The notes beneath the pieces were generated by a model that saw only the letters and a list, made by a program, of their open reading frames with translations, made no database searches and had not been told where the DNA came from. Position numbers and translations under genes: made by a program. Positions 8,880 to 18,765 of a stretch of 64,000 nucleotides of DNA are shown piece after piece (the first letter of the stretch is position 1; every line of letters starts with the position of its first letter). The stretch is from Coxiellaceae bacterium UBA6002 (lineage in GTDB: Bacteria > Pseudomonadota > Gammaproteobacteria > UBA6002): contig DJAM01000078.1 of the NCBI GenBank assembly GCA_002429595.1, positions 257 through 64,256 of the forward strand. Direction: 5' to 3'.

Positions 8880-10259
8880 ATGAAATTAAAAATCTTATTT
8901 ATCGAATTTCCTTATAATTCGCAACCTTGCACTGAGCTTGCAAATGACTATGATCACCTCATCTTGATAAAAGATCCCTATCATATTGAATTCATTGAAG
9001 GCTCAAGGAACATCAAAGGACCAAACCAAGCTGCTATTAGCTATGAAGAATATTGCATTCAGCTGCGAGCTATTATCAAAAATACAATCACCTCTTACGG
9101 CTTTGAAAAACCTGTTAGCAATATCACAATAGAAGATTGTAAAGAGCCACCTAATTTCGAAGCATTAATCAGTATGTTAGCTATTGCAAATATAACCGCC
9201 ACACCAACCTGCAACCTTGTTTTCAAGAATTGTTCATTTAGCGGCTATCTCTATATTGATTCAACTATTAAGCTAATCGAATCAGTAAAAAAAAGGGGCC
9301 AACAAATCCATTTTAACATTGTGATTGATGAAAAAGCAGCAAAACCACAAGTAAGTCAACATGATGCATGCAAGCTTGCCATGATTGACAATGTATCATT
9401 CTACCCTAATCCAAATTTAAATGCTGTCATTCGACGTTTTACAGATGACCAATCAATTGGAAATAAGATCTCGAAACTTAATCCCCCTTCTTTCTTTTTT
9501 ACTTCGAATGCAGTGTGCAAAAACAAAGCAAGGCAAATTTTACTCAATTTTTTTAGTCAAGCCCATCAGCAGAGAAATGATTATACTTGCGGTCCAGCTA
9601 CTATAAAGATGATTGTTGATTATTATGTGTCATTAAATAGACGACTTTTTTGTGGTCAGCCACTGTCCAATCAGTGTCTTACAATCAAGAACAAGCAAGG
9701 TGAATGGTATACTGATACGGGCTGGAATATCTTAAATGCTTGCACTGAATTAGAAATAGCAGAACGAGTTTGCACTACCGAAGAAGTCGGTTCTGATTTG
9801 ATCAACATGAGACAAGGGCTTTTAAAACTTCAATTAGATGTTTTAGATGATAGCGATGGACTACGTGCCGATGAGTTTAATGAATTGAGATTAACTAAGC
9901 ACAAAGAAATTTTATGGGATAAGTTTGATGACGTATTTAATTTAGGCATTCCTATTATTCTTAATTTACGAGATCGCGAAGATGTAGGTCATTACGAAGT
10001 TGCAATTGGAATTGATGATCAAAATCATATTATTCTCGCAGAGCCTGGATCCGCTTTAACTGGTACCGTCGAGTTTGAAACAGTTTCAAAAAATAAATTT
10101 TTAGAAAGATGGAAGAATACAAGCGGCAAGAATCATGCAAGATTTTTGATTCTAGCTCCCAACAACGCAACCTTGCAAAGGCTTGAAGATATCTTTAAAG
10201 ATACTAAACATTATGTGAATGGCGAAAGCAAGGCCGTCTACCGATTGACATGCTCTTAA
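8880..10259 (+). CDS. protein with C39-like cysteine peptidase domain
   Basis: A 459-residue protein. Residues 1-220 match nothing I recognise. The C-terminal half contains a C39/papain-like peptidase: catalytic Cys at about 237 in RNDYTCGPATIKM, a later His in DVGHYEVAIGID and an Asp/Asn beside it. C39 domains normally process bacteriocin leaders on ABC transporters, but here there is no transporter domain, signal peptide or precursor gene nearby. In a Legionella-like genome, a free-standing protease of this design is a reasonable candidate secreted effector, which is inference. It is transcribed divergently from the serine hydrolase. Confidence 0.7.
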   Translation: MKLKILFIEFPYNSQPCTELANDYDHLILIKDPYHIEFIEGSRNIKGPNQAAISYEEYCIQLRAIIKNTITSYGFEKPVSNITIEDCKEPPNFEALISMLAIANITATPTCNLVFKNCSFSGYLYIDSTIKLIESVKKRGQQIHFNIVIDEKAAKPQVSQHDACKLAMIDNVSFYPNPNLNAVIRRFTDDQSIGNKISKLNPPSFFFTSNAVCKNKARQILLNFFSQAHQQRNDYTCGPATIKMIVDYYVSLNRRLFCGQPLSNQCLTIKNKQGEWYTDTGWNILNACTELEIAERVCTTEEVGSDLINMRQGLLKLQLDVLDDSDGLRADEFNELRLTKHKEILWDKFDDVFNLGIPIILNLRDREDVGHYEVAIGIDDQNHIILAEPGSALTGTVEFETVSKNKFLERWKNTSGKNHARFLILAPNNATLQRLEDIFKDTKHYVNGESKAVYRLTCS

Positions 10260-10287
10260 CCATTCACTGTGATAGTCAACGTGCGAA

Positions 10288-10388
10288 GGATCTTTTACGA
10301 ATATTGGATTAATTTTAACTTGCTTTAACTCAATGTGATCATGACTTTGTAGAGAATCCTTGAAAATAGAAAGCTGGTAGAAGTTGCA
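10288..10388 (+). pseudogene. remnant of a second MFS exporter 3' end
   Basis: About 100 bases align with the 3' end of the MFS gene at 6338-6440. They share GGATCTTTTACGA, ATTGGATTAAT, TGCTTTA and the terminal GAAGTTGCA in the same order and spacing, with roughly three quarters identity by eye. The copy has stop codons in all useful frames. It lies just upstream of a GNAT gene, so an earlier MFS/GNAT neighbourhood was apparently duplicated and then decayed. Confidence 0.75.
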
Positions 10389-10437
10389 GCAAAATAACGT
10401 TATAATTTAAAATTTATACAACAATGATTGATAAGTA

Positions 10438-10860
10438 ATGAAATATTCAATTAGCCTTGAAAAAAATCCCAGTGCAGATCAAATACAAATACTTAATGAT
10501 GGTATCATAAACGAACATCAGCTAAAAAAAGACATGAAACCACTGGATTTTTTTGCTTATTTTATGCGCGATGCAGAAGGACAAATCGTTGGTGGGTGCG
10601 CAGGAGATAATATGTATGGTGGCCTATTCATTGGCCAGTTGTGGATACAAAAAGAGCTTCGTGGAAAGGGCTATGGTACACAACTAATGTCACTAGCCGA
10701 AGATCTTGCTAAAGAAAGCCAGTGTCGATTTATGACTGTTAATACCTTTGAATGGGAAGCACTCAATTTCTATAAAAAACTTGGATTTTATGTCGAATTT
10801 GCTCGGCACGGATATGATAAAGATTCAGTTTTTTATTTTTTACGAAAAGATTTAACCTAA
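10438..10860 (+). CDS. GNAT N-acetyltransferase (single domain)
   Basis: A 140-residue GNAT protein. Motif A reads LWIQKELRGKGYGTQLMSLAEDLA with the R-G-K-G-Y-G acetyl-CoA loop, followed by NTFEWEALNFYKKLGF. It belongs to the same subfamily as the N-terminal half of the protein at 21699, the C-terminal half of 47187 and the protein at 51189, all sharing a T-(F/Y)-(E/S)-F/W...FY(L/K)K signature. The acceptor is unknown. It is followed 15 bases later by a kinase gene on the same strand. Confidence 0.85.
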   Translation: MKYSISLEKNPSADQIQILNDGIINEHQLKKDMKPLDFFAYFMRDAEGQIVGGCAGDNMYGGLFIGQLWIQKELRGKGYGTQLMSLAEDLAKESQCRFMTVNTFEWEALNFYKKLGFYVEFARHGYDKDSVFYFLRKDLT

Positions 10861-10875
10861 TTTCAAAAAACAAAA

Positions 10876-12111
10876 ATGTTAGATGATCCCTTACACCATC
10901 TTCAAGATGTAATACATAGCGCACGGCGCCTGATTTCCTCCTATTTTCAAAAAGAGATTCATTTTTCAAAGCTAGTTCAATTAAGTGAAGCTGACCGCCG
11001 GAATCTCATCTTGCGACTAGTGATAGATAGCCCAACAACAAATATGCCTTCGAGTATTATTCTGAAGCAAACTGTCTTAGAAAATAAAGACGAGTCTGAG
11101 AAAGAAAATCTCAGTCGGTTTGCGAAAGACTGGGCCGGTATTGAGTTTCTAACCCAAATAGGGAATCGTTATGCACCGGTATTCTACGCAGGTAGTCTTG
11201 AGCATAAGTTTATTCTTATTGAAGATTTGGGAGAAGCCCATCCAAGCTTGGTAGGACCATTGACACGTGCACCCTCACCTTTGAACCGTAAGAATGCATT
11301 GAAAGCATTAGAAAGTTATGTGCGTACTTTAGGTAAAATGCATGCCGATACCGCAGGAAAGTCATCTCTCTTCAATCGCCTTTTAAAAAATATTTATGCC
11401 AAAGTTGAAAATACCTACAAGCAAGATAATGATATTGAAAATATTCTTGGGCAGTTTCAAAAACTAATTAATGTCGACAATGAAGCTGCATTTCATTTAG
11501 AAATACAGGCAATATATGATTTTGTAAATCAGTCAAATGATTTCAACGTATTGCTACATGGTGATATTTGTCCAGATAATGTTTATTTCCAAAATAATCA
11601 TATGCAATTAATAGATTTTGAATATTGTGGTTTTGGCAATGCCCTTATTGACGGGGTATATTTACGCATGTGCATGCCAAGTTGCTGGTGTGCTAAGGCA
11701 GTGCCTGCATCTGTTCTTATGCAATTGGAGGCTATCTATCGGGATGAGTTAAAAAAGAAAATTTCAGCAGCAGCGGATGATATTTCCTATTTTAAAAATC
11801 GAGTGTTTGCTTGTGCCTATTGGGTAATCCAATGTATCAATACACTCTATAAATTTGAATTACTCGATCATGACTTAACTGGTTCCAGTGGTCCTGTTGA
11901 ACCTGATTCTCTATGGGATCCCGAAAAAAATACGTCAAGACCACGCATCCTCTCCCGACTTCAAGCCTTTATTTCAGTGGCAACTGAACATGATTTACTC
12001 CCTCATTTTCGCAAAGCAGCCGTTTTGTTACTAGCTTATCTTAAACAAGCTTGGCCTACCACAGAATTTATTGAACTTTACCCTGTTTTTGCTAGTAAAT
12101 ATAAAGACTAG
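10876..12111 (+). CDS. APH/EcKinase-like phosphotransferase
   Basis: A 411-residue protein with a kinase fold. A nucleotide-binding region includes ILIEDLGEAHP, the catalytic loop is HGDICPDN and the metal site is IDFEYCGFG. It is longer than typical aminoglycoside kinases, with a ~110-residue helical C-terminal extension. The substrate is unknown. It follows the GNAT gene by 15 bases, so an acetyltransferase and a kinase are made together, a pairing common among antibiotic-modifying cassettes. Confidence 0.75.
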   Translation: MLDDPLHHLQDVIHSARRLISSYFQKEIHFSKLVQLSEADRRNLILRLVIDSPTTNMPSSIILKQTVLENKDESEKENLSRFAKDWAGIEFLTQIGNRYAPVFYAGSLEHKFILIEDLGEAHPSLVGPLTRAPSPLNRKNALKALESYVRTLGKMHADTAGKSSLFNRLLKNIYAKVENTYKQDNDIENILGQFQKLINVDNEAAFHLEIQAIYDFVNQSNDFNVLLHGDICPDNVYFQNNHMQLIDFEYCGFGNALIDGVYLRMCMPSCWCAKAVPASVLMQLEAIYRDELKKKISAAADDISYFKNRVFACAYWVIQCINTLYKFELLDHDLTGSSGPVEPDSLWDPEKNTSRPRILSRLQAFISVATEHDLLPHFRKAAVLLLAYLKQAWPTTEFIELYPVFASKYKD

Positions 12112-12127
12112 AAGTTGATAGATTATA

Positions 12128-13084
12128 TTATTTACTATAAGCCAAATATCTTTCTCCACTAGTAAAATTGAACAGCAATCTTCGATCAGCAGGCATTAAA
12201 ACTAATTCTGGATTAAGGTTATATTTTTTACAAATGAATTCTGCTAGTTCATGCATAGAATTATGAATAAGTGTTTGTTGGTTGATGTTATTAATTTGAC
12301 CTGAATAGAAAGTAATGTACATTTCGCGGGCAAAATCAGTTAATCTTCTTAGAAATATTTTTGAAGGCTCGTTCTCGGAGTCAACAACAGCATGAAGTGC
12401 TTTGAAAAGTAAAATTAAAATCTTTTCATTTAAATTTTCGTCCTTTATTGATGTGATTGTCAGGTATAATAAACATGAGAAAATATCATAACTTGAGAGC
12501 AAATAACTACCACGTAAATACCTTCTTATTAATCGGCAAATAGATTCTTCCTTTAGTTTTTTAGGTATGCCATCCCATTCATTTGGAAATAACAATGTTA
12601 ATTTATTCATCGATGCGTTTCTTAAGTAAGAATAGACATTTTCTTTTTCTAGACTATAAACAATTCCTATTAAATTTCTTCTTCGGAAATCATTAGAGTT
12701 ATATATTCTGTTCCAACTGTTAACAACAGTTGCATAATACCGGGATGTAAGTCTGAGATTTTTTCTTGTTTCTTTATCTAAATAATCTATAACATAATTT
12801 TGTGTTTCTAGAGGCAGATCACTAAAAGGAAATGACCCTCGTAGATAGGTTATCATACTTGTTTTATACAACATGGCCTGATTTCTGGTACTTCTGAAAA
12901 AATCAGATACCGGTCGATGGCATAATCTTGCAATATACTCAAGCAGAATTGTTGCTATTGCCAATGAAACAGCGATGGACACGAGATTAATCGTTGGAAG
13001 TCTTTCTCCTCTTTGCTTATTGGCAAAAATATAATAATTCAAAAAAATCCATGACATTAAAGTAAAAAATAATCTTTTTTGCAC
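12128..13084 (-). CDS. F-box-like membrane protein, candidate effector
   Basis: A 318-residue protein. Residues ~1-60 hold two hydrophobic segments (FFTLMSWIFLNYYIF and INLVSIAVSLAIATILLEYIA). An F-box-like motif then follows at about 98-140 (FSDLPLETQNYVIDYLDKET...RLTSRYYATVVNSW), the pattern that recruits Skp1/Cullin ubiquitin ligases in eukaryotes. The remaining helical region has no domain I recognise. Bacterial F-box proteins are mostly host-targeted effectors, as in Legionella, so a Dot/Icm substrate is plausible but unproved. The start is GTG 13084 with GAGG five bases upstream. The gene is convergent with the kinase at 10876. Confidence 0.65.
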   Translation of the reverse strand: MQKRLFFTLMSWIFLNYYIFANKQRGERLPTINLVSIAVSLAIATILLEYIARLCHRPVSDFFRSTRNQAMLYKTSMITYLRGSFPFSDLPLETQNYVIDYLDKETRKNLRLTSRYYATVVNSWNRIYNSNDFRRRNLIGIVYSLEKENVYSYLRNASMNKLTLLFPNEWDGIPKKLKEESICRLIRRYLRGSYLLSSYDIFSCLLYLTITSIKDENLNEKILILLFKALHAVVDSENEPSKIFLRRLTDFAREMYITFYSGQINNINQQTLIHNSMHELAEFICKKYNLNPELVLMPADRRLLFNFTSGERYLAYSK

Positions 13085-13123
13085 TATAGCCTCAGTTGCA
13101 ATTTTAAAATAAGCATGAAATCC

Positions 13124-15223
13124 TCAAAGATGTATTTTTTTTTGACTAGAGAAATGAATGTCTAGCCATTTTATTACTCTTTCAAGAACATCTTTTCTAT
13201 TAGCAGGACGTTCAAACACATGGCCTTCATCTGGATACTGGATATACTGTGTTTCTACCCCTTGAGCTTGAAGTGCATGATATAACCATCGAACTATATT
13301 ATAGTTATCAATACCTTTTTCAGTACTTCCCATTAAAAACAATGTAGGGGTCGTCGCACCCTTAGCATGAAAAAGTGCTGAATTTTTCTGATAATTTTCA
13401 GGTACCATGACAGGCGCACCACCAAACATTTCAGTTACCCTATTGATTGGATCGATACCCGCCAAGAGCCACTCATCAACCCAACCTTCTTTAGAAACAA
13501 TGGCTTTAAAGCAATGCGTTTTAACCGCAAGCCAATTCACTCTTCTTGCTCCTGCGCTATGACCAATAACTGCCAAGCGAGAATTATCAGCTACTCCTTT
13601 AGCAATTAAGGCATCAATACCGGATAAAACATCTTGCATATCTCTGTTGACCAGATCATGGTCTTTTAATTCATCTCTGGTAATCGCTAATGAACCAAAT
13701 GACCCCGAAGAACGAAATTCAGGAACAAATACTGCGTAGCCCTTAGCTGCCCATAACTGCCATTCAAGTGGTGTGCATACTAAAACCCCACCTTCCAGAT
13801 AAATATTCGCACCAATATCTCCACCATGAATATCTGTAATTAATGGATAGCGTTTCCCTGCGTGATAATGCAAGGGTAAAACTAGAAGCCCTCTCATAGG
13901 AACTGGATAAGTTGGTGATGACCACTCAATCTCTCTTACCTCGCTTAGTGCTACCTCTTTGGAAACTTTTGGTACTCGCAGTAGGGTTGATATACTGCTG
14001 CCATCTTTCTGTGATATCTGCACTATACAATTGGCATGTGCATCCTCTCCAATCCAAGCTAATTGCTTACCGTTTTGTGATAATCTAAAACTTCCTACTT
14101 TTAAGGGACTATTGGTAATCTGAGTAGCTGCACCTGATATTGTGCTTACTTCGTAAATTTGGTCATAAGCACCATAATTTCGCCTTACATAAATTGACTT
14201 GCCATCAGGGGACCACTGTGGCGAAAATAATTTTAGTTGTTCAGTAAGTTGTTTGATAGAAGCTGTAGATGTACTACCAGACAAAGTTGTATTGGTGACT
14301 ATGCCAATATTGGATAATACACTGAAGTACTTAGTATATGGATCATAGGTAAATGCAATTTCTTTCCCATCCGGAGAAGCTACTGGAGAAAGAAACTGCT
14401 GCAAACCCTTTATTTCCGTTATGATTTGCTCTTTCCCATTTTGAACATCCATTTTCTTTATCCAATTCCTATCTTCCTTCTGGCTATATCGACGCGCTTC
14501 ACGTTCTTCGCTAAATAAAAGCGCTTTGCCATTAGGCAGCCAAGAAATATACCGAATTTTCGCGTCAACATTAGCAATAGTTCTTAGTTGAGAGTTAGAA
14601 ATATTGATAATAAGAATAGTGGTCTTAGGAAGCGGTTCAAGTAAGTTTCCATAACTGACTGCAGAAGATTTGCTAGGATCCTTCGTAACTTTTTTCACTC
14701 TAGCCCAATCTTCTACTTCCGGTTGATAAAACAAAGCTAATTGTTCTGAATTCGGTGACCAAGCGAAATCATAATGGTACCCTACCCCGCCTGTTAAACC
14801 ATTCGCTAATTTGGTAAGTTGTTTTCTTTCGCCATTTGGACTCATAATCCAAAGTTGTTTTTTACCATTGGCTTCCCTAATATACGCGATCCATTTGCCA
14901 TTAGGGGATGGTCTTGGCAAAAGACCATTATCTAACTGCTTTTTATTTTTTTTATTTATATCGATGAGACCAATTTCAGATAGGCCATTTCTGTTATCGA
15001 GAGGCATGCTATACACGAGATGAGACTGGTCTAGCCAATTAATAGTTGGATTATCAACTTTATTTGGAATAGTAAGCAAAAGATCTGCGGTAACCACCCT
15101 ATTACCAGGCTGTGCCAATAATGGGTGAGTTAAGGGCTGATATAAAATTTTACTTTCTTCGGCCAAAAGTTTAGCTGAAAATATTATCAGAATAAGACTG
15201 ATGAATATTATTTGTCTTTTCAT
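13124..15223 (-). CDS. S9-family prolyl oligopeptidase-like peptidase
   Basis: A 699-residue exported serine peptidase. An N-terminal signal peptide (KRQIIFISLILIIFSAKLLA) precedes a TolB/WD-like beta-propeller with repeated SPNGK/SPDGKEI motifs. A C-terminal alpha/beta hydrolase follows with nucleophile GHSAGA, an acid in the LMGSTEKGID region and His in DEGHVFERP. Such enzymes cleave peptides or acyl-amino acids in the periplasm or outside the cell. ATG 15223 was chosen because the signal peptide starts there. GTG 15232 would add three residues. It is downstream of the Yip1 and DUF2089 genes on the same strand. Confidence 0.87.
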   Translation of the reverse strand: MKRQIIFISLILIIFSAKLLAEESKILYQPLTHPLLAQPGNRVVTADLLLTIPNKVDNPTINWLDQSHLVYSMPLDNRNGLSEIGLIDINKKNKKQLDNGLLPRPSPNGKWIAYIREANGKKQLWIMSPNGERKQLTKLANGLTGGVGYHYDFAWSPNSEQLALFYQPEVEDWARVKKVTKDPSKSSAVSYGNLLEPLPKTTILIINISNSQLRTIANVDAKIRYISWLPNGKALLFSEEREARRYSQKEDRNWIKKMDVQNGKEQIITEIKGLQQFLSPVASPDGKEIAFTYDPYTKYFSVLSNIGIVTNTTLSGSTSTASIKQLTEQLKLFSPQWSPDGKSIYVRRNYGAYDQIYEVSTISGAATQITNSPLKVGSFRLSQNGKQLAWIGEDAHANCIVQISQKDGSSISTLLRVPKVSKEVALSEVREIEWSSPTYPVPMRGLLVLPLHYHAGKRYPLITDIHGGDIGANIYLEGGVLVCTPLEWQLWAAKGYAVFVPEFRSSGSFGSLAITRDELKDHDLVNRDMQDVLSGIDALIAKGVADNSRLAVIGHSAGARRVNWLAVKTHCFKAIVSKEGWVDEWLLAGIDPINRVTEMFGGAPVMVPENYQKNSALFHAKGATTPTLFLMGSTEKGIDNYNIVRWLYHALQAQGVETQYIQYPDEGHVFERPANRKDVLERVIKWLDIHFSSQKKIHL

Positions 15224-15245
15224 GTTAATCACTCATCGTTAAGTT

Positions 15246-15941
15246 TTAGAGAAACATTCGAGTCATGATGATTCCGATCATCTCACAGAAAAGCATCGAT
15301 ATAAGAAAGGATATCCATAATTTCCTGCCAGTCAGTCCTGAGGCTTCTTTAAGTGCAAAAAAATAGGTAGCAATCTGCCATGTATAACAAAATGTCCAAA
15401 AAAGATTAAATAAAATGAGAAAAGAAAAATGAAATTCATAATTCTTAGCTGGATCGTAGTGAAAGATATTAGGTTTTACTAGTGCTAAAATTGCTTGAGT
15501 CGATACTAAGATTAAAAACGGAAAACGCGATAAAGCAACAGTACCGAAGAAATCCACAATCCTAATTCTTTTTTGTTTACAAATTTTTGCAGCAGCGATA
15601 TAAAATAGCGTCAGACAAAGCCACGCAAGAAGATTTTCATAAATAAGAAAAAGAAAATTGGGCGTAATTTTCGCATTCTTAAAACCTGACGCGAAAGTAG
15701 AAGCTAATATACCATCGAAATAGACATTGGCAAATACACCCAAGAAACTCATTAGGACCATAATAACCAAACCTATAGCTAAAGCTCGCCAGCCTGCAAT
15801 CTTTTGAAAAGGATTGATGAGAGAAAATGAGTTTGCTGATGATAGTTTTTTATCAAGAGCAGCGGTTAACAAACTATAATCGTCAATAGAAATTTTGTTA
15901 GTTGCTAACATTTTTCCTAGTAATGCTTTTTCTTTGTTCAT
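15246..15941 (-). CDS. Yip1-family integral membrane protein
   Basis: A 231-residue membrane protein with five to six hydrophobic segments after a 40-residue cytosolic N-terminus. The layout resembles the Yip1/YIF1 family, including the motif NPF near the first membrane span. The role in bacteria is poorly known. AAGGAG precedes the ATG. It follows the DUF2089 gene by nine bases, a pairing that suggests the small zinc-ribbon protein controls or assists the membrane protein. Confidence 0.75.
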   Translation of the reverse strand: MNKEKALLGKMLATNKISIDDYSLLTAALDKKLSSANSFSLINPFQKIAGWRALAIGLVIMVLMSFLGVFANVYFDGILASTFASGFKNAKITPNFLFLIYENLLAWLCLTLFYIAAAKICKQKRIRIVDFFGTVALSRFPFLILVSTQAILALVKPNIFHYDPAKNYEFHFSFLILFNLFWTFCYTWQIATYFFALKEASGLTGRKLWISFLISMLFCEMIGIIMTRMFL

Positions 15942-15950
15942 TTTTGCTCC

Positions 15951-16313
15951 TTATAATTTTTTTAACATATTTGCAGCTTCTTGAGCTGTTATTGTCCCAT
16001 TTTCAAGCAGTTGAAGAATTTGCGATCTTGAACCATCCTTTTCAATTTCCAGATTTTCAATTATCTCTATTAAAACGTTGAGCTTATTTCTCAATGTTGG
16101 GTAAGAAATCTTCTGCTTGGCTGCCATCTCCTTCAGACTTCCAGAACATCTTACAAAGTCGAGAATAAACTGTAGATCTCCTTCTGATAACTGCAGCAAT
16201 GAAGGAATAGCAAACTGACCTTCGAATCGAGTATTGCAATCGGAGCAATCGATTTTTACAGCATGCAATTTAGAACTATTGCATGATGGACATTGTGTGA
16301 TTATTTTTCCCAT
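15951..16313 (-). CDS. DUF2089-family zinc-ribbon/HTH protein
   Basis: A 120-residue protein. It opens with a zinc ribbon (CPSCNSS...CSDCN, four Cys). A helix-turn-helix-like region follows (GSLKEMAAKQKISYPTLRNKLNVLIEII), then a short SHOCT-like tail (ILQLLENGTITAQEAANMLKKL). This arrangement is that of DUF2089, predicted transcriptional regulators usually next to membrane-protein genes. AAGGAAG precedes the ATG. It heads a three-gene minus-strand run with the Yip1 protein and the S9 peptidase. Confidence 0.8.
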   Translation of the reverse strand: MGKIITQCPSCNSSKLHAVKIDCSDCNTRFEGQFAIPSLLQLSEGDLQFILDFVRCSGSLKEMAAKQKISYPTLRNKLNVLIEIIENLEIEKDGSRSQILQLLENGTITAQEAANMLKKL

Positions 16314-16403
16314 TTGCTTCCTTATGTGCTTTGTAGCTTTGAGTTTGTAAAACAGTCTATTGATTCATAATCATAAAAGCGACGGTATATAGATTTATTA
16401 TAA

Positions 16404-18341
16404 TTACATTCGCAGGCTGAAACCTGCTTGATGATCAGTATTGCTATTTTGAGCATTTTGATTTGGAGCCTTAAAATAAGATTGAGCTGAAAGGCCATCA
16501 GTAGGCTCTCTAGCCATAAACTCTTTAATTTTATTTTGTCGATTCCATAATAAAGCATATTTACTATCCGTCTGCTTCAGCAATTCTTCATGCCTTCCAG
16601 ACTGAATAATTCTACCTTCATCTAAAACATAAATAACATCACAGTCGCGGATAGTAGATAAGCGATGCGCTATCACTATAACTGTTTTTTCTTTTAGAAC
16701 ACGGTGTAAAGTCTCAACTATTTTCTGCTCAGTTTCAGCATCTAATGCCGAGGTTGCCTCATCTAAAATGTAAATGCCTGAATTTTTTTAGAGTGCTCTG
16801 CAAATCCCAATTCGCTGCTTTTCCCCACCTGATAAAGTAGATCCGCCTTCAGCTACAATTGACTCTAGCCTACTATTATCATTTTGTAAAAGTGTTGTTA
16901 GTTGACTATCCTCAATCGCTTGCTGCAGCTCCAAATTGTCGCATTTAGGATTACCATATCTTATATTATCTTTAATGCTCCTATTAAAAATTCCTATCTC
17001 CTGAGGAACAATGGCAATCGCTTTCCTAAGTGAATCAAGGGTAAAATATTTAATATTTTGATTATTAATAAATATATCACCTCGATCAACGTCATAAAAT
17101 CGAAATAACAAATTTTCAATGGTAGATTTTCCTGATCCGGTTTCACCTACAAATGCGACTTTCTGTCCGGCTTTTATAGTAAATGAAATACCCTCGAAAA
17201 TTGCTTTTTCTTTTTTTGGATACTTAAAATATACATTTTTAAACTCAATCGTATAAGGCTTAACTGCTAGTTTGTCGGCATTTGGTAATTCTTTAATTAC
17301 AGGTTTTTTTTCTAAAAATTTAAAAGTTGCTTCAAGCTCAATAAGTGATTTATAAAATGCGTTCGCAAATGACCCTAACGAATTAACAGGAGATATGAAT
17401 CTTGAAAAGTAAGTAAATAATAAAATAAAATCGCTTATTTTGAATTTACCTGAGGAAATGTTATTTACATGAGCATAGAAAAAAAATATAAAACCAATTC
17501 CTAAAATTGTATCTTGACCTAATTTTTTGCAGCTCCATCTCAAATAACTGCTACTATAAGCAGAACGTTTCGTCTCTAAGTGCTTTGCGCATAACATCTT
17601 TTCATAATTTAAATTCGCATTATATTCAACTGTATTTAAATTACTAAATAAATCACCAATTCTACCGGCAACTTTTCGCTCGATCTCCATTGCTTGATCA
17701 TGAGCAGTTTCGACCCAGCGTGAAGTCTTAGCTGTAAAAATAATATAGCTCCCAAGTATAAGCCATAATTTTACAGTATACTCTAAGCCAAAATATTGAT
17801 GAATTAGCGCAACAGAAGCTAATATTTCAGTTATATTAGGGACGACGCTTAGCAGACCGCTATAAACGAGATTAACAATATATGATTGCGAGCGATCTAA
17901 AAGATTTTTTGTAGTTTCAATGCTATTGTCTGAATTAGCTCGATACGGAAAAGACAAATCGCCGACATGTGCAATAAATCTGTCGGAGAGGGCAGCTTGT
18001 GATTCCCAAAGCATTTCATTAATTAAAAAAGAACGTAAATCATCAAATACTTGAGAACAAGTCCAGATAGTACCAAAAATCAAAACCCAATTTTGCGGAG
18101 TCATTTCATGGCCAAAGAGTGTCTCTTGTTCTTCTAACCCGAAGCTTTCTATAGTTTTAGTTAAGGCAAAAGGTTGTAATAAATTGAAAAGAGTTGTTGC
18201 AATAGAAAGCAAGCCAGCTCCAAGGACTTTGAGTTTAGTTTGTACTTTATTGCCAATAATAAAGGGTATGACTTTTTTCAAAGTATTAACTTTTTCCTTC
18301 CATTCATTAAAGGCAAATTTTCTTTGCAACCAGGCTCTCAT
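16404..18341 (-). pseudogene. ABC exporter (ABCB/ATM1-like), nonsense mutation
   Basis: A full-length fused ABC exporter gene of about 645 codons. The N-terminal six-helix membrane domain is followed by a nucleotide-binding domain with Walker A GETGSGKS and signature LSGGE. Just after ICRAL the frame meets TAA at 16788-16790. Immediately downstream, in the same frame, it continues KNSGIYILDEATSALD (Walker B) to the H-loop IAHRLST and the end. One TTA-to-TAA change explains it. The truncated product lacks Walker B and the H-loop and cannot hydrolyse ATP. An IS66 copy also sits three bases and one target duplication upstream of ATG 18341. Confidence 0.88.
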
Positions 18342-18344
18342 TAT

Positions 18345-18352
18345 ATTTATTC
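18345..18352. repeat. IS66 target-site duplication, left copy
   Basis: The octamer ATTTATTC directly precedes the left inverted repeat and is repeated exactly at 21148-21155. Eight-base duplications are standard for IS66 elements. Confidence 0.93.
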
Positions 18353-18371
18353 GTAAGCGATCCATCAAGCC
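18353..18371 (+). repeat. IS66 left inverted repeat
   Basis: GTAAGCGATCCATCAAGCC pairs with the reverse complement of the right end, which reads GTAAGCGATCAATCAACCA. The first ten bases are identical and 16 of the first 18 match. Confidence 0.93.
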
Positions 18372-18433
18372 TATCTATTTTTGATCATAAGGTTCAGAAA
18401 TAATACTTGCTTTCAACCAAGAGGTAAACTGCA

Positions 18434-18763
18434 ATGAAAGCAAGTGATATCAATGTTCGAGCACCAGATAAAGCAAATAGTGAAAATTATTGGCAACAAC
18501 TAATCGAAGATTTTAATGGCAGCAATCTTACTAGATCAGTCTATTGCCGTAAGCATCAAATTAATTATGATAACTTTAACTATTGGTATAGGAAAAGCAA
18601 AAAACAATCCGCGAGTTTTCTCATTCCGGTAAAAATAGAATCAAAGTTACATCAGTCAATTGGTAACGAAAGATTATTATCAACCTTAGAATTGAAGAAT
18701 GGAGGGTCTCTGCATATTTATGATAAGGATGTGATAATTTTAATTCTAAGCAAAATGATTTAG
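18434..18763 (+). CDS. tnpA: IS66 TnpA-like accessory protein
   Basis: A 109-residue protein typical of the first ORF of IS66 elements. The N-terminal helix-turn-helix includes YWQQLIEDFNGSNLTRSVYCRKHQI, with the following NFNYWYRK. It is needed together with TnpB and TnpC for transposition and probably binds the element ends. The stop lies two bases before the tnpB start, a normal IS66 arrangement allowing coupled translation. Confidence 0.88.
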   Translation: MKASDINVRAPDKANSENYWQQLIEDFNGSNLTRSVYCRKHQINYDNFNYWYRKSKKQSASFLIPVKIESKLHQSIGNERLLSTLELKNGGSLHIYDKDVIILILSKMI

Positions 18764-18765
18764 CT

